From Calditrichota bacterium (GTDB lineage: Bacteria; Zhuqueibacterota; Zhuqueibacteria; Residuimicrobiales; Krinioviventaceae): a DNA stretch of 26,548 nucleotides. Made by a program: the position numbers and the translations under genes. The DNA is taken from NCBI GenBank assembly GCA_003818595.1, contig RPQV01000006.1, positions 1-26,548 on the forward strand, read 5' to 3'. Of this stretch, positions 15,296-23,161 are shown one piece after another; the first letter of the stretch is position 1, and every line of letters begins with the position of its first letter. The notes beneath the pieces are model-generated. The model was not told the origin of the DNA, searched no databases, and saw nothing but the letters and a program-made list of their open reading frames with translations.

Positions 15296-15429
15296 CTGTT
15301 AAAATAAAAATGTTCATCGCCAATATCGCCGGCGTGAAAAATCTCATCGACATTCTCAAAGATGCGATGTACGGCCATGGATAAAAATCCATGAGTATCG
15401 GCAATAATACCGCATCGAAATGGGCGCAT
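15292..15429 (-). pseudogene. Truncated YfcE/MJ0936-type metallophosphoesterase, N-terminal 45 residues only
   Basis: Between serS and pyrF an open frame of 45 codons starts at ATG 15429 and stops at TGA 15292-15294. Its product reads MRPFRCGIIADTHGFLSM, then AVHRIFENVDEIFHAGDIGD, then EHFYFNR. This is the first beta-alpha-beta unit of calcineurin-like phosphoesterases of the YfcE/MJ0936 group. It has the DxH metal motif (Asp11, His13) and the HAGD motif (Asp35) at the right spacing. The family is normally about 160-180 residues; the GNCD, GH and GHTH motifs are missing and no continuation exists in any frame because pyrF follows. It is therefore a remnant or a retained micro-ORF. A GGGGG site lies about 8 bases before the ATG and right after the serS stop. 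Its TGA overlaps the pyrF GTG by 4 bases, so it may still be translated and couple serS to pyrF. Confidence 0.75.
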
Positions 15430-15442
15430 GATCATGCCCCCA

Positions 15443-16708
15443 TCATTTAATAATGTCTACGCCCATATATTTGCGTAGTGCCGTCGGCACGACAATCGTT
15501 CCTTCATCCGTCTGGTAGTTTTCCATAATCGCGATTACCGTGCGCGGCAGAGCGAGACCGGAACCGTTAAGCGTGTGAACATATTCAGGTTTGGCGCCTT
15601 TTTCACGACGAAAACGAATGTTGGCGCGACGCGCCTGAAAATCAACAAAATTGCTGCAGGATGAGACTTCAAGCCATTTATCCATCCCCGCAGCATAAAC
15701 CTCGATGTCGTAGCATTTGGCTGCGGCAAAACTCAAATCACCGGTCGCCAGGGTGACGACGCGATAGGGCAATTGCAGCAATTGGAGCACCTCTTCAGCA
15801 TTCTGCAGCAGGGTTTCCAATTCATCCCAGGAATCCTCAGGTTTGACAAATTTAACCATTTCAACTTTGTTGAATTGATGGATGCGCACCAGTCCGCGAG
15901 TATCTTTACCATAAGCACCTGCTTCGCGTCGGAAACAGGGAGTATAAGCCGTGTATTTGATCGGCAGAGAATCGCCTTCGATCGTCTCTTCGCGATGGAG
16001 ATTTGTAACCGGCACCTCTGCCGTCGGGATCAGAAATAAATCATCCAATTCACAGCGATACATATCCTCTTCCAATTTGGGAAGCTGGCCGGTGCCGAAC
16101 ATGGCCTCACGTTTGGTGACAAACGGCGGGAATATTTCCGTATAGCCGTGCTTGTCGACGTGGAGATCAATCATAAAATTAATCAAGGCTCTTTCCAATT
16201 TGGCGCCCAATCCGCGATAGCTCACAAAAAATGAACCGGACATTCTCGAAGCGCGCGCAAAATCAATCAAAGCCAACTTTTCCGCAATCTCATAATGAGG
16301 CAAAGGCTTGTAATCCATTTGCGGCAATTGGCCCCATTGTTTGACGACCTTGTTGTTCTTTTCACTCCCAATGGGCACAGATTCATGAGGAATGTTGGGA
16401 ATGCGGATCTGAATCTCGTAGATTTGGGTTTCGACCTGCTTGAGTTCGTCGTTCATTTTTTTGATCGTCTCGGCCAGTCGGGACATTTCGGCAATGACCT
16501 CTGTCGTTTCTTGTCGGGCCTTTTTCATTTCACTGATTTGCTGTGTAACTTTATTCTGTTCGGCTCGCGATGTTTCAACTTTATTGATCAATTGCCGACG
16601 TTGTGCATCAAGCGCCATGAAATGATTCAAGTCAACATTTGCCCGTTTATGCTCAATTGCCTGACGAACGATTTCACCATTTTCGCGTATGAACTTGAGA
16701 TCTAGCAT
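15443..16708 (-). CDS. serS: Seryl-tRNA synthetase
   Basis: The 421-residue class IIa enzyme charges tRNA-Ser (and tRNA-Sec where present). The N-terminal arm is a long antiparallel coiled coil at about residues 30-100 that contacts the tRNA variable arm. Motif 2 appears as FRREAGAYGKDTRGLVRIHQF and motif 3 as GSGLALPRTVIAIMENYQ. TAEVPVTNLH, a serine-binding-region signature, is also present. Length is normal for the family. ATG 16708 has a GAGGAGA site just upstream, inside the 13-base gap after the sugar-phosphate transferase gene, so serS is probably transcribed with the polysaccharide operon. It is followed by the metallophosphoesterase fragment and pyrF. Confidence 0.97.
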   Translation of the reverse strand: MLDLKFIRENGEIVRQAIEHKRANVDLNHFMALDAQRRQLINKVETSRAEQNKVTQQISEMKKARQETTEVIAEMSRLAETIKKMNDELKQVETQIYEIQIRIPNIPHESVPIGSEKNNKVVKQWGQLPQMDYKPLPHYEIAEKLALIDFARASRMSGSFFVSYRGLGAKLERALINFMIDLHVDKHGYTEIFPPFVTKREAMFGTGQLPKLEEDMYRCELDDLFLIPTAEVPVTNLHREETIEGDSLPIKYTAYTPCFRREAGAYGKDTRGLVRIHQFNKVEMVKFVKPEDSWDELETLLQNAEEVLQLLQLPYRVVTLATGDLSFAAAKCYDIEVYAAGMDKWLEVSSCSNFVDFQARRANIRFRREKGAKPEYVHTLNGSGLALPRTVIAIMENYQTDEGTIVVPTALRKYMGVDIIK

Positions 16709-16721
16709 ACTCTCCTCATGA

Positions 16722-18131
16722 TTATTGTCCTTTAAAGCGCAGCATTACATAAATAGTGTAGAACATGATACGAAAATCGAGACGAAGTGATATATTATCG
16801 ATATAATATAAATCATAATCCAGTTTTTCTTTTACCTCTTCGATTGTTGTATCATATTTTCCCTTTACTTGTGCCCAACCTGTGATGCCCGGCTTTACTT
16901 TCAGCCTTCGGGTGTAGTAAGGATATTCTCGTTTTAGTTTTTCAACAAAATAAGGTCGTTCTGGTCTTGGCCCGACGATGCTCATATCGCCCAACAGCAC
17001 GTTAAACAATTGTGGAAATTCATCAATTCGAACCTTGCGGATGAATCGTCCCACACGGGTGATGCGAGGATCTTTCTTGCCGGCCCAAATTGGTCCGGTA
17101 TAGCGTTCGGCATCTTTAATCATCGAACGAAATTTATAAACAACAAATATTTTGCCGTTTTTCCCCACTCTTTTCTGCTTAAAAAATATCAGGCCCGCCG
17201 AATCAATTTTAATCAGCAAAGCGAAAAGCAGCAGGATAGGCGACAATATCAGGATGGCCATGAATGAAAAAGCGACGTCGATCAGACGCTTGATCTTTTT
17301 CTCCCAGGGCGGCATGAGCTCGGGATGGATTTCAATGAGAGGAAATCCGTAAATTTGCTGGGTGCGCGCCTGGCCAAGAACGATACTGTATAAATCGGGC
17401 TCAATTTTGATTCGCAAGGACAAATCTTCGCACAGGCCGATGACCTGGAAAACATGTTTTTCAGGAATCTTGCCGAGAGATAATATCACCTCTTCAATTT
17501 GATATTCAGCCGCTACTGCTCCCAGATTTTTTAAATGACCCAACACCGGCAATTCCCCATGCTTCTCGCTCACATTCTTTCTGTCCAATGCGATAAATCC
17601 GACAACCTCGTAGCCCAAAGCGGGATACTTGAGAATTTTATCGGCGAGGTCACGCGCCTTTTTATTCCAGCCGACGATGACGATCTTTCGCCGTCCATAA
17701 CCGGCCTGGAGCATACCCCGCTGCACCGAATGGAGCAAAATTCTACCGCCCCCGACTAACAGCATCATGAACAGCCAATAACTCAAAATCAGCATTCTAC
17801 CGACCGTCGGTTGAAACGAGAAATCCTGCTCGGGCTCGAATGTCAAAATGAAAATGATGAATATCCCCAAACTGACGGCCTTGAAGACGGCGATCAATTC
17901 ATCAAAACGCGATTTTGTGTACCATGACTGATAGAGGCCAAGGAAGAGGAACAGCACCAGCCAATAGCCATAGAGAATCAGGGAAATTTGAATTAAAAAG
18001 GAGACATCTTTCTCCACCAGCAGCTGCGTCGCTCTCCGCAAATGGGCGAAAATAATAAAGGCTATATGAACAGTAAAGAAATCAACACCCAATAAATATA
18101 ATTTTTCACTGATCTTCTGCATACCCATCAT
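16722..18131 (-). CDS. Polyprenyl-phosphate sugar-1-phosphate transferase (WbaP/WcaJ type)
   Basis: This 469-residue inner-membrane protein starts surface polysaccharide synthesis by moving a sugar-1-phosphate from a UDP-sugar to undecaprenyl phosphate. Four hydrophobic segments fill residues 10-130. A Rossmann-like CoA-binding domain follows (KIVIVGWNKKARDLADKIL, about 149-167), then a membrane helix near 285-310. The C-terminal bacterial sugar transferase domain contains FFKQKRVGKNGKIF, YKFRSM, RVGRFIRKVRIDEFPQL, GDMSIVGPRPERP and KPGITGWAQV. These are signatures of the PssY/WcaJ/WbaP catalytic domain. The sugar cannot be told from sequence. The start ATG overlaps the stop of the preceding GT2 gene by 4 bases (ATGA), suggesting coupled translation. 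It is the last polysaccharide gene before serS. Confidence 0.94.
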   Translation of the reverse strand: MMGMQKISEKLYLLGVDFFTVHIAFIIFAHLRRATQLLVEKDVSFLIQISLILYGYWLVLFLFLGLYQSWYTKSRFDELIAVFKAVSLGIFIIFILTFEPEQDFSFQPTVGRMLILSYWLFMMLLVGGGRILLHSVQRGMLQAGYGRRKIVIVGWNKKARDLADKILKYPALGYEVVGFIALDRKNVSEKHGELPVLGHLKNLGAVAAEYQIEEVILSLGKIPEKHVFQVIGLCEDLSLRIKIEPDLYSIVLGQARTQQIYGFPLIEIHPELMPPWEKKIKRLIDVAFSFMAILILSPILLLFALLIKIDSAGLIFFKQKRVGKNGKIFVVYKFRSMIKDAERYTGPIWAGKKDPRITRVGRFIRKVRIDEFPQLFNVLLGDMSIVGPRPERPYFVEKLKREYPYYTRRLKVKPGITGWAQVKGKYDTTIEEVKEKLDYDLYYIDNISLRLDFRIMFYTIYVMLRFKGQ

Positions 18132-19132
18132 CTATAGGTTTTAGCCAATCCTACCCAAAAACCCAATCCCCAGCTGATATGCATAGTGAGAAAAACAAAA
18201 GGCAAAATGAACAGATATTTTCCGCTTTTGTTCTTCAAACTGGTAAAGATGGACCCCCAACAAATATAAAATGCATAAAGGATTGTTAAAATCCCGAGCA
18301 GCAGTCCGAAAACAGGCAGATGAAAACTGGCGAAAGCGAGGATGATGATCGCCAGAATGAACAGCGGAGGCAATAGATGAATGGCTTTCACAGCATCCTG
18401 GTGTTTTTTGATCACATTCACTCGCAAAATACCATAGTTAAAAAACTGTTTGAATAGCCGACCGAGTGTTTTTCGCGGATAATAATAAGAGATGATCTCA
18501 GGAGTATAAAAAATCTTGTGACCGGCCTTCCGAATTCTCCAGTTGAATTCAGCATCTTCGGAAATATGCAACTCTTCATCAAAATAACCGATCTCTTCAA
18601 ACAATTCCTTGCAATAGGACGCATAGACGACTGTATCAACGAACCGCTTTTTGGGCAAAAATCGATAAGGTGCGCTGGGAATGCCGAAAAAAGATCCCAT
18701 CGCCAATCCGATGGCGCTCTGCAGAAAGGTTTCACCCACATTGAGCTGCGTGCCGCCGACACATTTTACATTCAGCTCATTCATATAATGAATATTCAAA
18801 CGGACGAAATCTTGATGAATTTGCGTGTGTGCACCCAGAATGATCACCACACTGCCCTGAGCATTCCGGGCGCCGATATTCAATGCGACGGGAGTCCTTT
18901 TCTGAGGATTGTCTAAAAGCCTGATATTCGCATGCTCTTTTGCAAGCTCAGCCACGCGTTCTCGGGACCCATCCCGCGACATCCCATCGACAACAATGAT
19001 TTCAATCAACTCCACCGGATAGGATTGATCGAGAATCGACCGGATACATCTGGCAATAGCATCCGTTTCATTGAGCATGGGGATGACTATCGAAACTCGG
19101 GGTAGTGATTGTTTCACTGTGGGATGCGACAA
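18128..19132 (-). CDS. Glycosyltransferase family 2, ExoA-like, membrane-anchored
   Basis: The protein has a GT2 GT-A domain: VSIVIPMLNETDAIARCI near the start, EIIVVDGMSRDGS (a nucleotide-binding DG motif), NIGARNAQGSVVIILGAHT, and EDAEFNWRIRKAGHKIFY with the ED of the acceptor region. Three hydrophobic segments lie in the last 90 residues (LPPLFILAIIILAF, LLLGILTILYAFYI, ILPFVFLTMHISWG), placing the enzyme at the inner membrane. The layout resembles ExoA of succinoglycan synthesis. I chose TTG 19132 (334 residues) because GGAGG (19137-19141) lies 4 bases before it, just past the stop of the upstream gene. The longer reading from ATG 19180 has no ribosome-binding site and would overlap the acyltransferase gene by 38 bases. 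It transfers a sugar during repeat-unit assembly; donor and acceptor are unknown. Confidence 0.88.
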   Translation of the reverse strand: MSHPTVKQSLPRVSIVIPMLNETDAIARCIRSILDQSYPVELIEIIVVDGMSRDGSRERVAELAKEHANIRLLDNPQKRTPVALNIGARNAQGSVVIILGAHTQIHQDFVRLNIHYMNELNVKCVGGTQLNVGETFLQSAIGLAMGSFFGIPSAPYRFLPKKRFVDTVVYASYCKELFEEIGYFDEELHISEDAEFNWRIRKAGHKIFYTPEIISYYYPRKTLGRLFKQFFNYGILRVNVIKKHQDAVKAIHLLPPLFILAIIILAFASFHLPVFGLLLGILTILYAFYICWGSIFTSLKNKSGKYLFILPFVFLTMHISWGLGFWVGLAKTYR

Positions 19133-19142
19133 ATAACCTCCA

Positions 19143-19817
19143 TCATTTTTGGTACGGAGGCCAGGTATAAGGCCTCTCATAAAAACCCGGATAACATTTC
19201 AGCTCGTCAACTCTTTTGATGATTTTCGCCGGCGTTCCGGCAACCACCATATGATCAGGAACATCTCTGGTGACGACTGAACCCGCACCGACCAGAGTAT
19301 TCTCACCAATCGTAACTCCGGGCAAAATGGTACTGTTGGCGCCGATGCGTGCCAATCGTTTAACCGTCACTCCTCCCAGACATTCCAAATAGCGCTCGCA
19401 TTTCATGGGATGCGGATCATCCGTAAACACAACATTGGGACCAATAAACACATCATCTTCAATGGTCACCATTTCGAGAAAACATAGTGAATGTATACGT
19501 ACCCGATTGCCGATCCGATTGCCGAATTCGAGCACTGCATTCGTTCCGATGCTGACATCGTCGCCGACGATATTGTCTTCGCGAATCGACGCTCCCTGCC
19601 CTGTCTGCAGGTTGTCGCCGAAAGTTGAACCGGCATAAATGGTCGTAAATGGCCGAACGACGCCATTCCGACCAATCACCAAAACCAGTTCGCCGGGATT
19701 CTTGCCGCGTGGAGGTTTACCCAGAATGCTGGGCGCCTGAATCAATGTTCCTTCGCCAATCTGAACATTTTCATAAATGGTGCAATTTGCTTCTATCTGT
19801 GCTTTGGTTGTATTCAT
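19143..19817 (-). CDS. Left-handed beta-helix (hexapeptide repeat) acyltransferase, WbpD/WlbB-like
   Basis: The 224-residue protein consists almost wholly of imperfect [LIV]-G-x-x-x-x hexapeptide repeats, for example IGEGTLI, VSIGTNAVL, VFIGPNVVF, ARIGANSTILPGVTIGENTLVGAGSVV. A DDPHP loop carries the likely catalytic His. It ends with the usual TRDVPDHMVVAGTPAKIIKR of acetyltransferases such as WbpD and PglD-like enzymes. It probably N-acetylates an amino sugar nucleotide, using acetyl-CoA. The start overlaps the oxidoreductase stop by 4 bases (ATGA). With that oxidoreductase and the DegT-type aminotransferase at 22042-23145 it forms the dehydrogenase-transaminase-acetyltransferase trio known from UDP-GlcNAc(3NAc)A synthesis (WbpB, WbpE, WbpD). 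The exact sugar is inferred. Confidence 0.9.
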   Translation of the reverse strand: MNTTKAQIEANCTIYENVQIGEGTLIQAPSILGKPPRGKNPGELVLVIGRNGVVRPFTTIYAGSTFGDNLQTGQGASIREDNIVGDDVSIGTNAVLEFGNRIGNRVRIHSLCFLEMVTIEDDVFIGPNVVFTDDPHPMKCERYLECLGGVTVKRLARIGANSTILPGVTIGENTLVGAGSVVTRDVPDHMVVAGTPAKIIKRVDELKCYPGFYERPYTWPPYQK

Positions 19818-20821
19818 CGCTTCAACTCCACAACAACGCCTCCCCTTCTCATTGATAATTCAGCGGCTTCCAATGCCGCCACCACTCGCAGGCCGTTATC
19901 TCCATCTGTCTTGGGTTTAAGATTTTTCTGGCAGCACTCGATAAAATGGCGCATCTCCCGATTGAGCGGCTCAAACGTTTCTAAATGAGGACTGACAACA
20001 TCGCCTGTGCGATAACTCAATTGAAACTCGCCAAAGGTTTCCGGATCTTTGTAATTCACGCCCTTGTCATAAATTTTAACCTTTTCGAAATTCTCGGTAT
20101 CATCGTACACCAACATCTTTTCGCTGCCCACTATGGTCGTGCGCCGCAACTTGCTGGGTGAGAGCCAACTCACCTGCACATTGGCGATGCAGCCGGAAGG
20201 AAATTCAAGATTGATAAAGGCGACATCCGGGATATTCTTTTGCACATAATCTTTACCCATCGCTGATACCCGAACCGGCTCCTCGGTCAACCAGTAGAAG
20301 ATGCTGGAAAAATCATGCGGCGCCAGGTCCCAAATGACACTGACATCTTTTTGATGCAGACCCAAGTTCACACGCGAGGCACTAATATAATAAATTTTTC
20401 CCAATTCTCCACGATCGATCAATTCCTTAATTTTGATCACAGGCGGACTGTATTCAAAAGTGTGTCCCACCATAATCACTCGATTTTGTGCTTTTGCCAA
20501 CTCGACCAATTCTTTCGCTTCGGCAGTAGAAGCGGTAAACGGCTTTTCGACAAACACATGTTTCCCGGCATTCAGACATTCTTTCGCCAGCGGATGATGG
20601 GTCGACACCGGCGTAGCGATGACGACTCCGGCGATTGAAGGATTATCCAGAATATCACGAAATGCCGTGGTTGTTTTTAATGCAGGATAGCGTGACTTTA
20701 TTTTATTGACTTTGGCTTCATTGAGGTCGCAACAAAATAGTTGTTCGCATAAATTCGATTCATACAAATTGCGTACGAGGTTAGGACCCCAATATCCCAA
20801 ACCAATTATCCCGATATTCAT
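19814..20821 (-). CDS. Gfo/Idh/MocA family NAD(P)-dependent oxidoreductase, WbpB/WlbA-like role
   Basis: This 335-residue protein opens with a Rossmann fold (GIIGLGYWGPNL, residues 4-15) and carries Glu92-Lys93-Pro94, the EKP motif whose lysine is catalytic. WDLAPHDFSSIFYWL supplies the conserved Asp/His of the second domain. Family members oxidise or reduce sugar carbons; in amino-sugar gene clusters they oxidise C3 of UDP-sugars. An AGAGGAGAG site stands just before ATG 20821, 12 bases after the upstream GT4 stop. The adjacency and 4-base overlap with the hexapeptide acyltransferase, plus an aminotransferase in the same operon, support a 3-keto sugar nucleotide intermediate. Other substrates are possible because the family is broad. 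Confidence 0.9.
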   Translation of the reverse strand: MNIGIIGLGYWGPNLVRNLYESNLCEQLFCCDLNEAKVNKIKSRYPALKTTTAFRDILDNPSIAGVVIATPVSTHHPLAKECLNAGKHVFVEKPFTASTAEAKELVELAKAQNRVIMVGHTFEYSPPVIKIKELIDRGELGKIYYISASRVNLGLHQKDVSVIWDLAPHDFSSIFYWLTEEPVRVSAMGKDYVQKNIPDVAFINLEFPSGCIANVQVSWLSPSKLRRTTIVGSEKMLVYDDTENFEKVKIYDKGVNYKDPETFGEFQLSYRTGDVVSPHLETFEPLNREMRHFIECCQKNLKPKTDGDNGLRVVAALEAAELSMRRGGVVVELKR

Positions 20822-20833
20822 TTTCTCTCCTCT

Positions 20834-22045
20834 CTAGTGGATCTGTTCATACAGTTTTAAGAGTTGTTTTGAGGTTTCTTGCCAATGATATTTTTCGAAC
20901 ACCATCCGTTTGCCGTTTTGACCGTAAGGCACTGATGAATGATGCATTTTGATCACTGACCGAGCAAAATCCTGCTCATCATCGGAATGGAAGACTTCTC
21001 CACACCGGCATTCGGTCACAATTCTTTTCAATGGCGCCGCATCCGAAGTCAGTACCGGCTTTTCAATCAGCATATACTGAAAGAGCTTATGCGGCAGCGT
21101 CGTATCATTGGCCGCATTTGACGGTTGCGGTATGATACAGATTTTGCTCGCTGCCATATATGAAGCGACCTTGACAAAGGGAACCCAGCCGACAAAACCG
21201 ACTTGATTTTCGAGGCTTTCTTTTTTCGTCAGCGTCTGCAGATCCGGCATATTTTTACCGTTGCCGACCAACAGCAGGTGGGCGTTGGGAACATCGTTGC
21301 GGATCAATTTCATCGCTCGAATGGCGGTTTCCAGACCTCGATCGCTGCTGAAAGAACCCAAATAAAGAATCATGTACAACGACTGATAACGATCGAAAAT
21401 CTCCTTGTCGATCGGCAAATGAAGGAATTCATCAACATCGACGGTATTCCCGACGATCGAAATTTTATTCGACGGGATACCCTCCCTGATCAAATTATCC
21501 CGCTGTTCTTCGACAACCACAATGATGCGTGCAGCCAGCTTGAGCACCAACCGATTCAACAGATTGGCGACAACGGGGCTTTTTATCAAGCGTTGAATGC
21601 CTTTCTGTTGAGAGGCCCAATTGGCCATGGCCGCCGGATAATTTTCATGCATATCATAGATGACCGGCATATGAAGCAACCTGCCGACGAGTACCACCAA
21701 TGGGGCCAACGGCAGATCATGAACATGGAGAATATCGATATTGTGCCTGATGATGCATTTAAGCGCATACCAGAGCCAGAGTGGACTCAGGAATAGCGGC
21801 AAGCGCAGAAATTTTGACCATCCCGCAGGCAAATAGGAGAAAGACGGCAGTCGAATGACCTGCGCTCCGTCGACAACTTCCAGCGCAGGCATTTTCCTGC
21901 TATTATTGCACAACAGGAAAAGCTGATGATCCGCTCCCACCAAGGCTCTTATTTCTTTGGTCAAACGAATATCCGGAGGATAATCGCTCTGCAGCAGCAT
22001 AAGAATCTTTTTTACTCGCATCGCCATTTCGTTTTTCGCCATCAC
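20834..22045 (-). CDS. Glycosyltransferase family 4 (GT-B fold)
   Basis: The 403-residue protein has the GT4 two-domain plan. The N-domain starts VKKILMLLQSDYPPDIRLTKEIRAL and includes HVHDLPLAP and YDMHENYPAAM. The C-domain includes LGSFSSDRGLETAIRAM and NAHLLLVGNGKNMPDLQTL, then VGFVGWVPFVKVASYMAASKICIIPQ and HKLFQYMLIEKPVLTSD. In this family the Glu of the EX7E motif contacts the donor; here LFQYMLIEKPVL replaces the more usual E-x-MA-x-GxPV pattern but keeps its position. The ATGATG start at 22045 overlaps the aminotransferase stop by 4 bases. It is an inverting or retaining sugar transferase of unknown donor, acting on the cytoplasmic face on the lipid-linked repeat unit. Confidence 0.91.
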   Translation of the reverse strand: MMAKNEMAMRVKKILMLLQSDYPPDIRLTKEIRALVGADHQLFLLCNNSRKMPALEVVDGAQVIRLPSFSYLPAGWSKFLRLPLFLSPLWLWYALKCIIRHNIDILHVHDLPLAPLVVLVGRLLHMPVIYDMHENYPAAMANWASQQKGIQRLIKSPVVANLLNRLVLKLAARIIVVVEEQRDNLIREGIPSNKISIVGNTVDVDEFLHLPIDKEIFDRYQSLYMILYLGSFSSDRGLETAIRAMKLIRNDVPNAHLLLVGNGKNMPDLQTLTKKESLENQVGFVGWVPFVKVASYMAASKICIIPQPSNAANDTTLPHKLFQYMLIEKPVLTSDAAPLKRIVTECRCGEVFHSDDEQDFARSVIKMHHSSVPYGQNGKRMVFEKYHWQETSKQLLKLYEQIH

Positions 22046-23145
22046 TCGAAAAACTTGATTATCATTTCGGCCACAAAAGCAATTTCCTCTTCTTTCAATT
22101 GCTCTGACATCGGCAGAGAGAGGAGCTGCTCAGCATAGCCATCGGTCACAGGGAAATCACCCTTTTTATAGCCGAGGGTCTTGTAGGCATTCTGCAAATG
22201 ACAGGGGATGGGATAATGAATGCCCGTATAGATTTGGTTGGCATTCAAAAATGCCTGCAATTCATCACGCCGAGGGGTACGAATCACAAACAGATGATAA
22301 ACATGTTTGGCGTCCGGCATCTCTTTCGGCAAGGTGATCTGCGGCACCTTCTTGAGGTATTTTCGATAGAGTTCTGCACAATGGCGACGCATAGCTGTCC
22401 ATTGATCCAGGTGTTTCAATTTGACATCCAACACCGCACCTTGGATACCTTCCAGGCGATAATTATGACCAATGATCTCATGATGATACTTTTCCGGCAT
22501 TCCATGATCGCGAATCATCATGATTTTTTTGTACAACTCCGCATCATCGGTGGTGACGGCTCCACCCTCACCGTAGGCGCCGAGATTTTTCCCGGGATAA
22601 AAACTCCAACATCCCATAATGCCGAAAGTTCCGACAAACTTGCCGTTGAGTGTTGACAAATGCGCCTGGGCACAATCTTCGATCAAAAATAATTTATGCT
22701 GGTCGGTAATTCGTTTTATCGCATCGATGCGGGCAGGTTGACCATATAAATGCACAGCAATCACCGCTTTGGTTTTGGGAGTGATCGCAGCTTCTATTTT
22801 ATCCACATCCATGTTATAATAATCCGGATCACAATCGACAAAAACGGGCGTCGCTCCGGTCAGGCTCACCGATTCGGGAGTGGCAAAAAACGTGTTTGCA
22901 GGAACGATCACCTGATCCCCCGCCTTGATATCCAGCGCCATCAATGCAGCATGCAGAGCGGCAGTGCCTGAATTCACGCCGATGCAGTATTTGCTTTGAT
23001 GCCTTTCAGCAAAATGCTCCTCGAAAGATTTGACAAAAGGGCCGGCAGCGAATGCAGTACGCTCCAAAACCTGATGAATCGCATCATCAATTTCATTTTT
23101 AATAGAATAATATTGCGCTTTAAGATCAAGAAAATTGACTTTCAT
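22042..23145 (-). CDS. DegT/DnrJ/EryC1 family PLP-dependent sugar aminotransferase, WbpE-like
   Basis: This 367-residue protein is a sugar nucleotide aminotransferase. NSGTAALHAALMAL (58-71) binds PLP phosphate, EDCAQAH (156-162) holds Asp157 that contacts the pyridine nitrogen, and Lys186 in SFYPGKNLGAYGEGG forms the Schiff base. A final GIHYPIPCHLQNAY is typical of the family. It converts a keto sugar nucleotide to an amino sugar, with glutamate as usual donor. AGGGAG lies 6 bases before ATG 23145. The gene follows the flippase after 16 bases and overlaps the GT4 gene by 4. Together with the oxidoreductase and acyltransferase it should build an N-acyl amino sugar. A UDP-3-amino product (WbpE/WlbC) is my best guess, but QdtB or VioA-like substrates cannot be excluded. 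Confidence 0.94.
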   Translation of the reverse strand: MKVNFLDLKAQYYSIKNEIDDAIHQVLERTAFAAGPFVKSFEEHFAERHQSKYCIGVNSGTAALHAALMALDIKAGDQVIVPANTFFATPESVSLTGATPVFVDCDPDYYNMDVDKIEAAITPKTKAVIAVHLYGQPARIDAIKRITDQHKLFLIEDCAQAHLSTLNGKFVGTFGIMGCWSFYPGKNLGAYGEGGAVTTDDAELYKKIMMIRDHGMPEKYHHEIIGHNYRLEGIQGAVLDVKLKHLDQWTAMRRHCAELYRKYLKKVPQITLPKEMPDAKHVYHLFVIRTPRRDELQAFLNANQIYTGIHYPIPCHLQNAYKTLGYKKGDFPVTDGYAEQLLSLPMSEQLKEEEIAFVAEMIIKFFE

Positions 23146-23161
23146 TGGATACTCCCTGTTT

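Noticed and set aside
21203..21796. 197-codon plus-strand open frame
   Set aside because: Antisense shadow of the GT4 gene; low-complexity composition and no family features.
22198..22656. 152-codon plus-strand open frame
   Set aside because: Antisense to the aminotransferase gene, whose catalytic motifs fix the coding strand.
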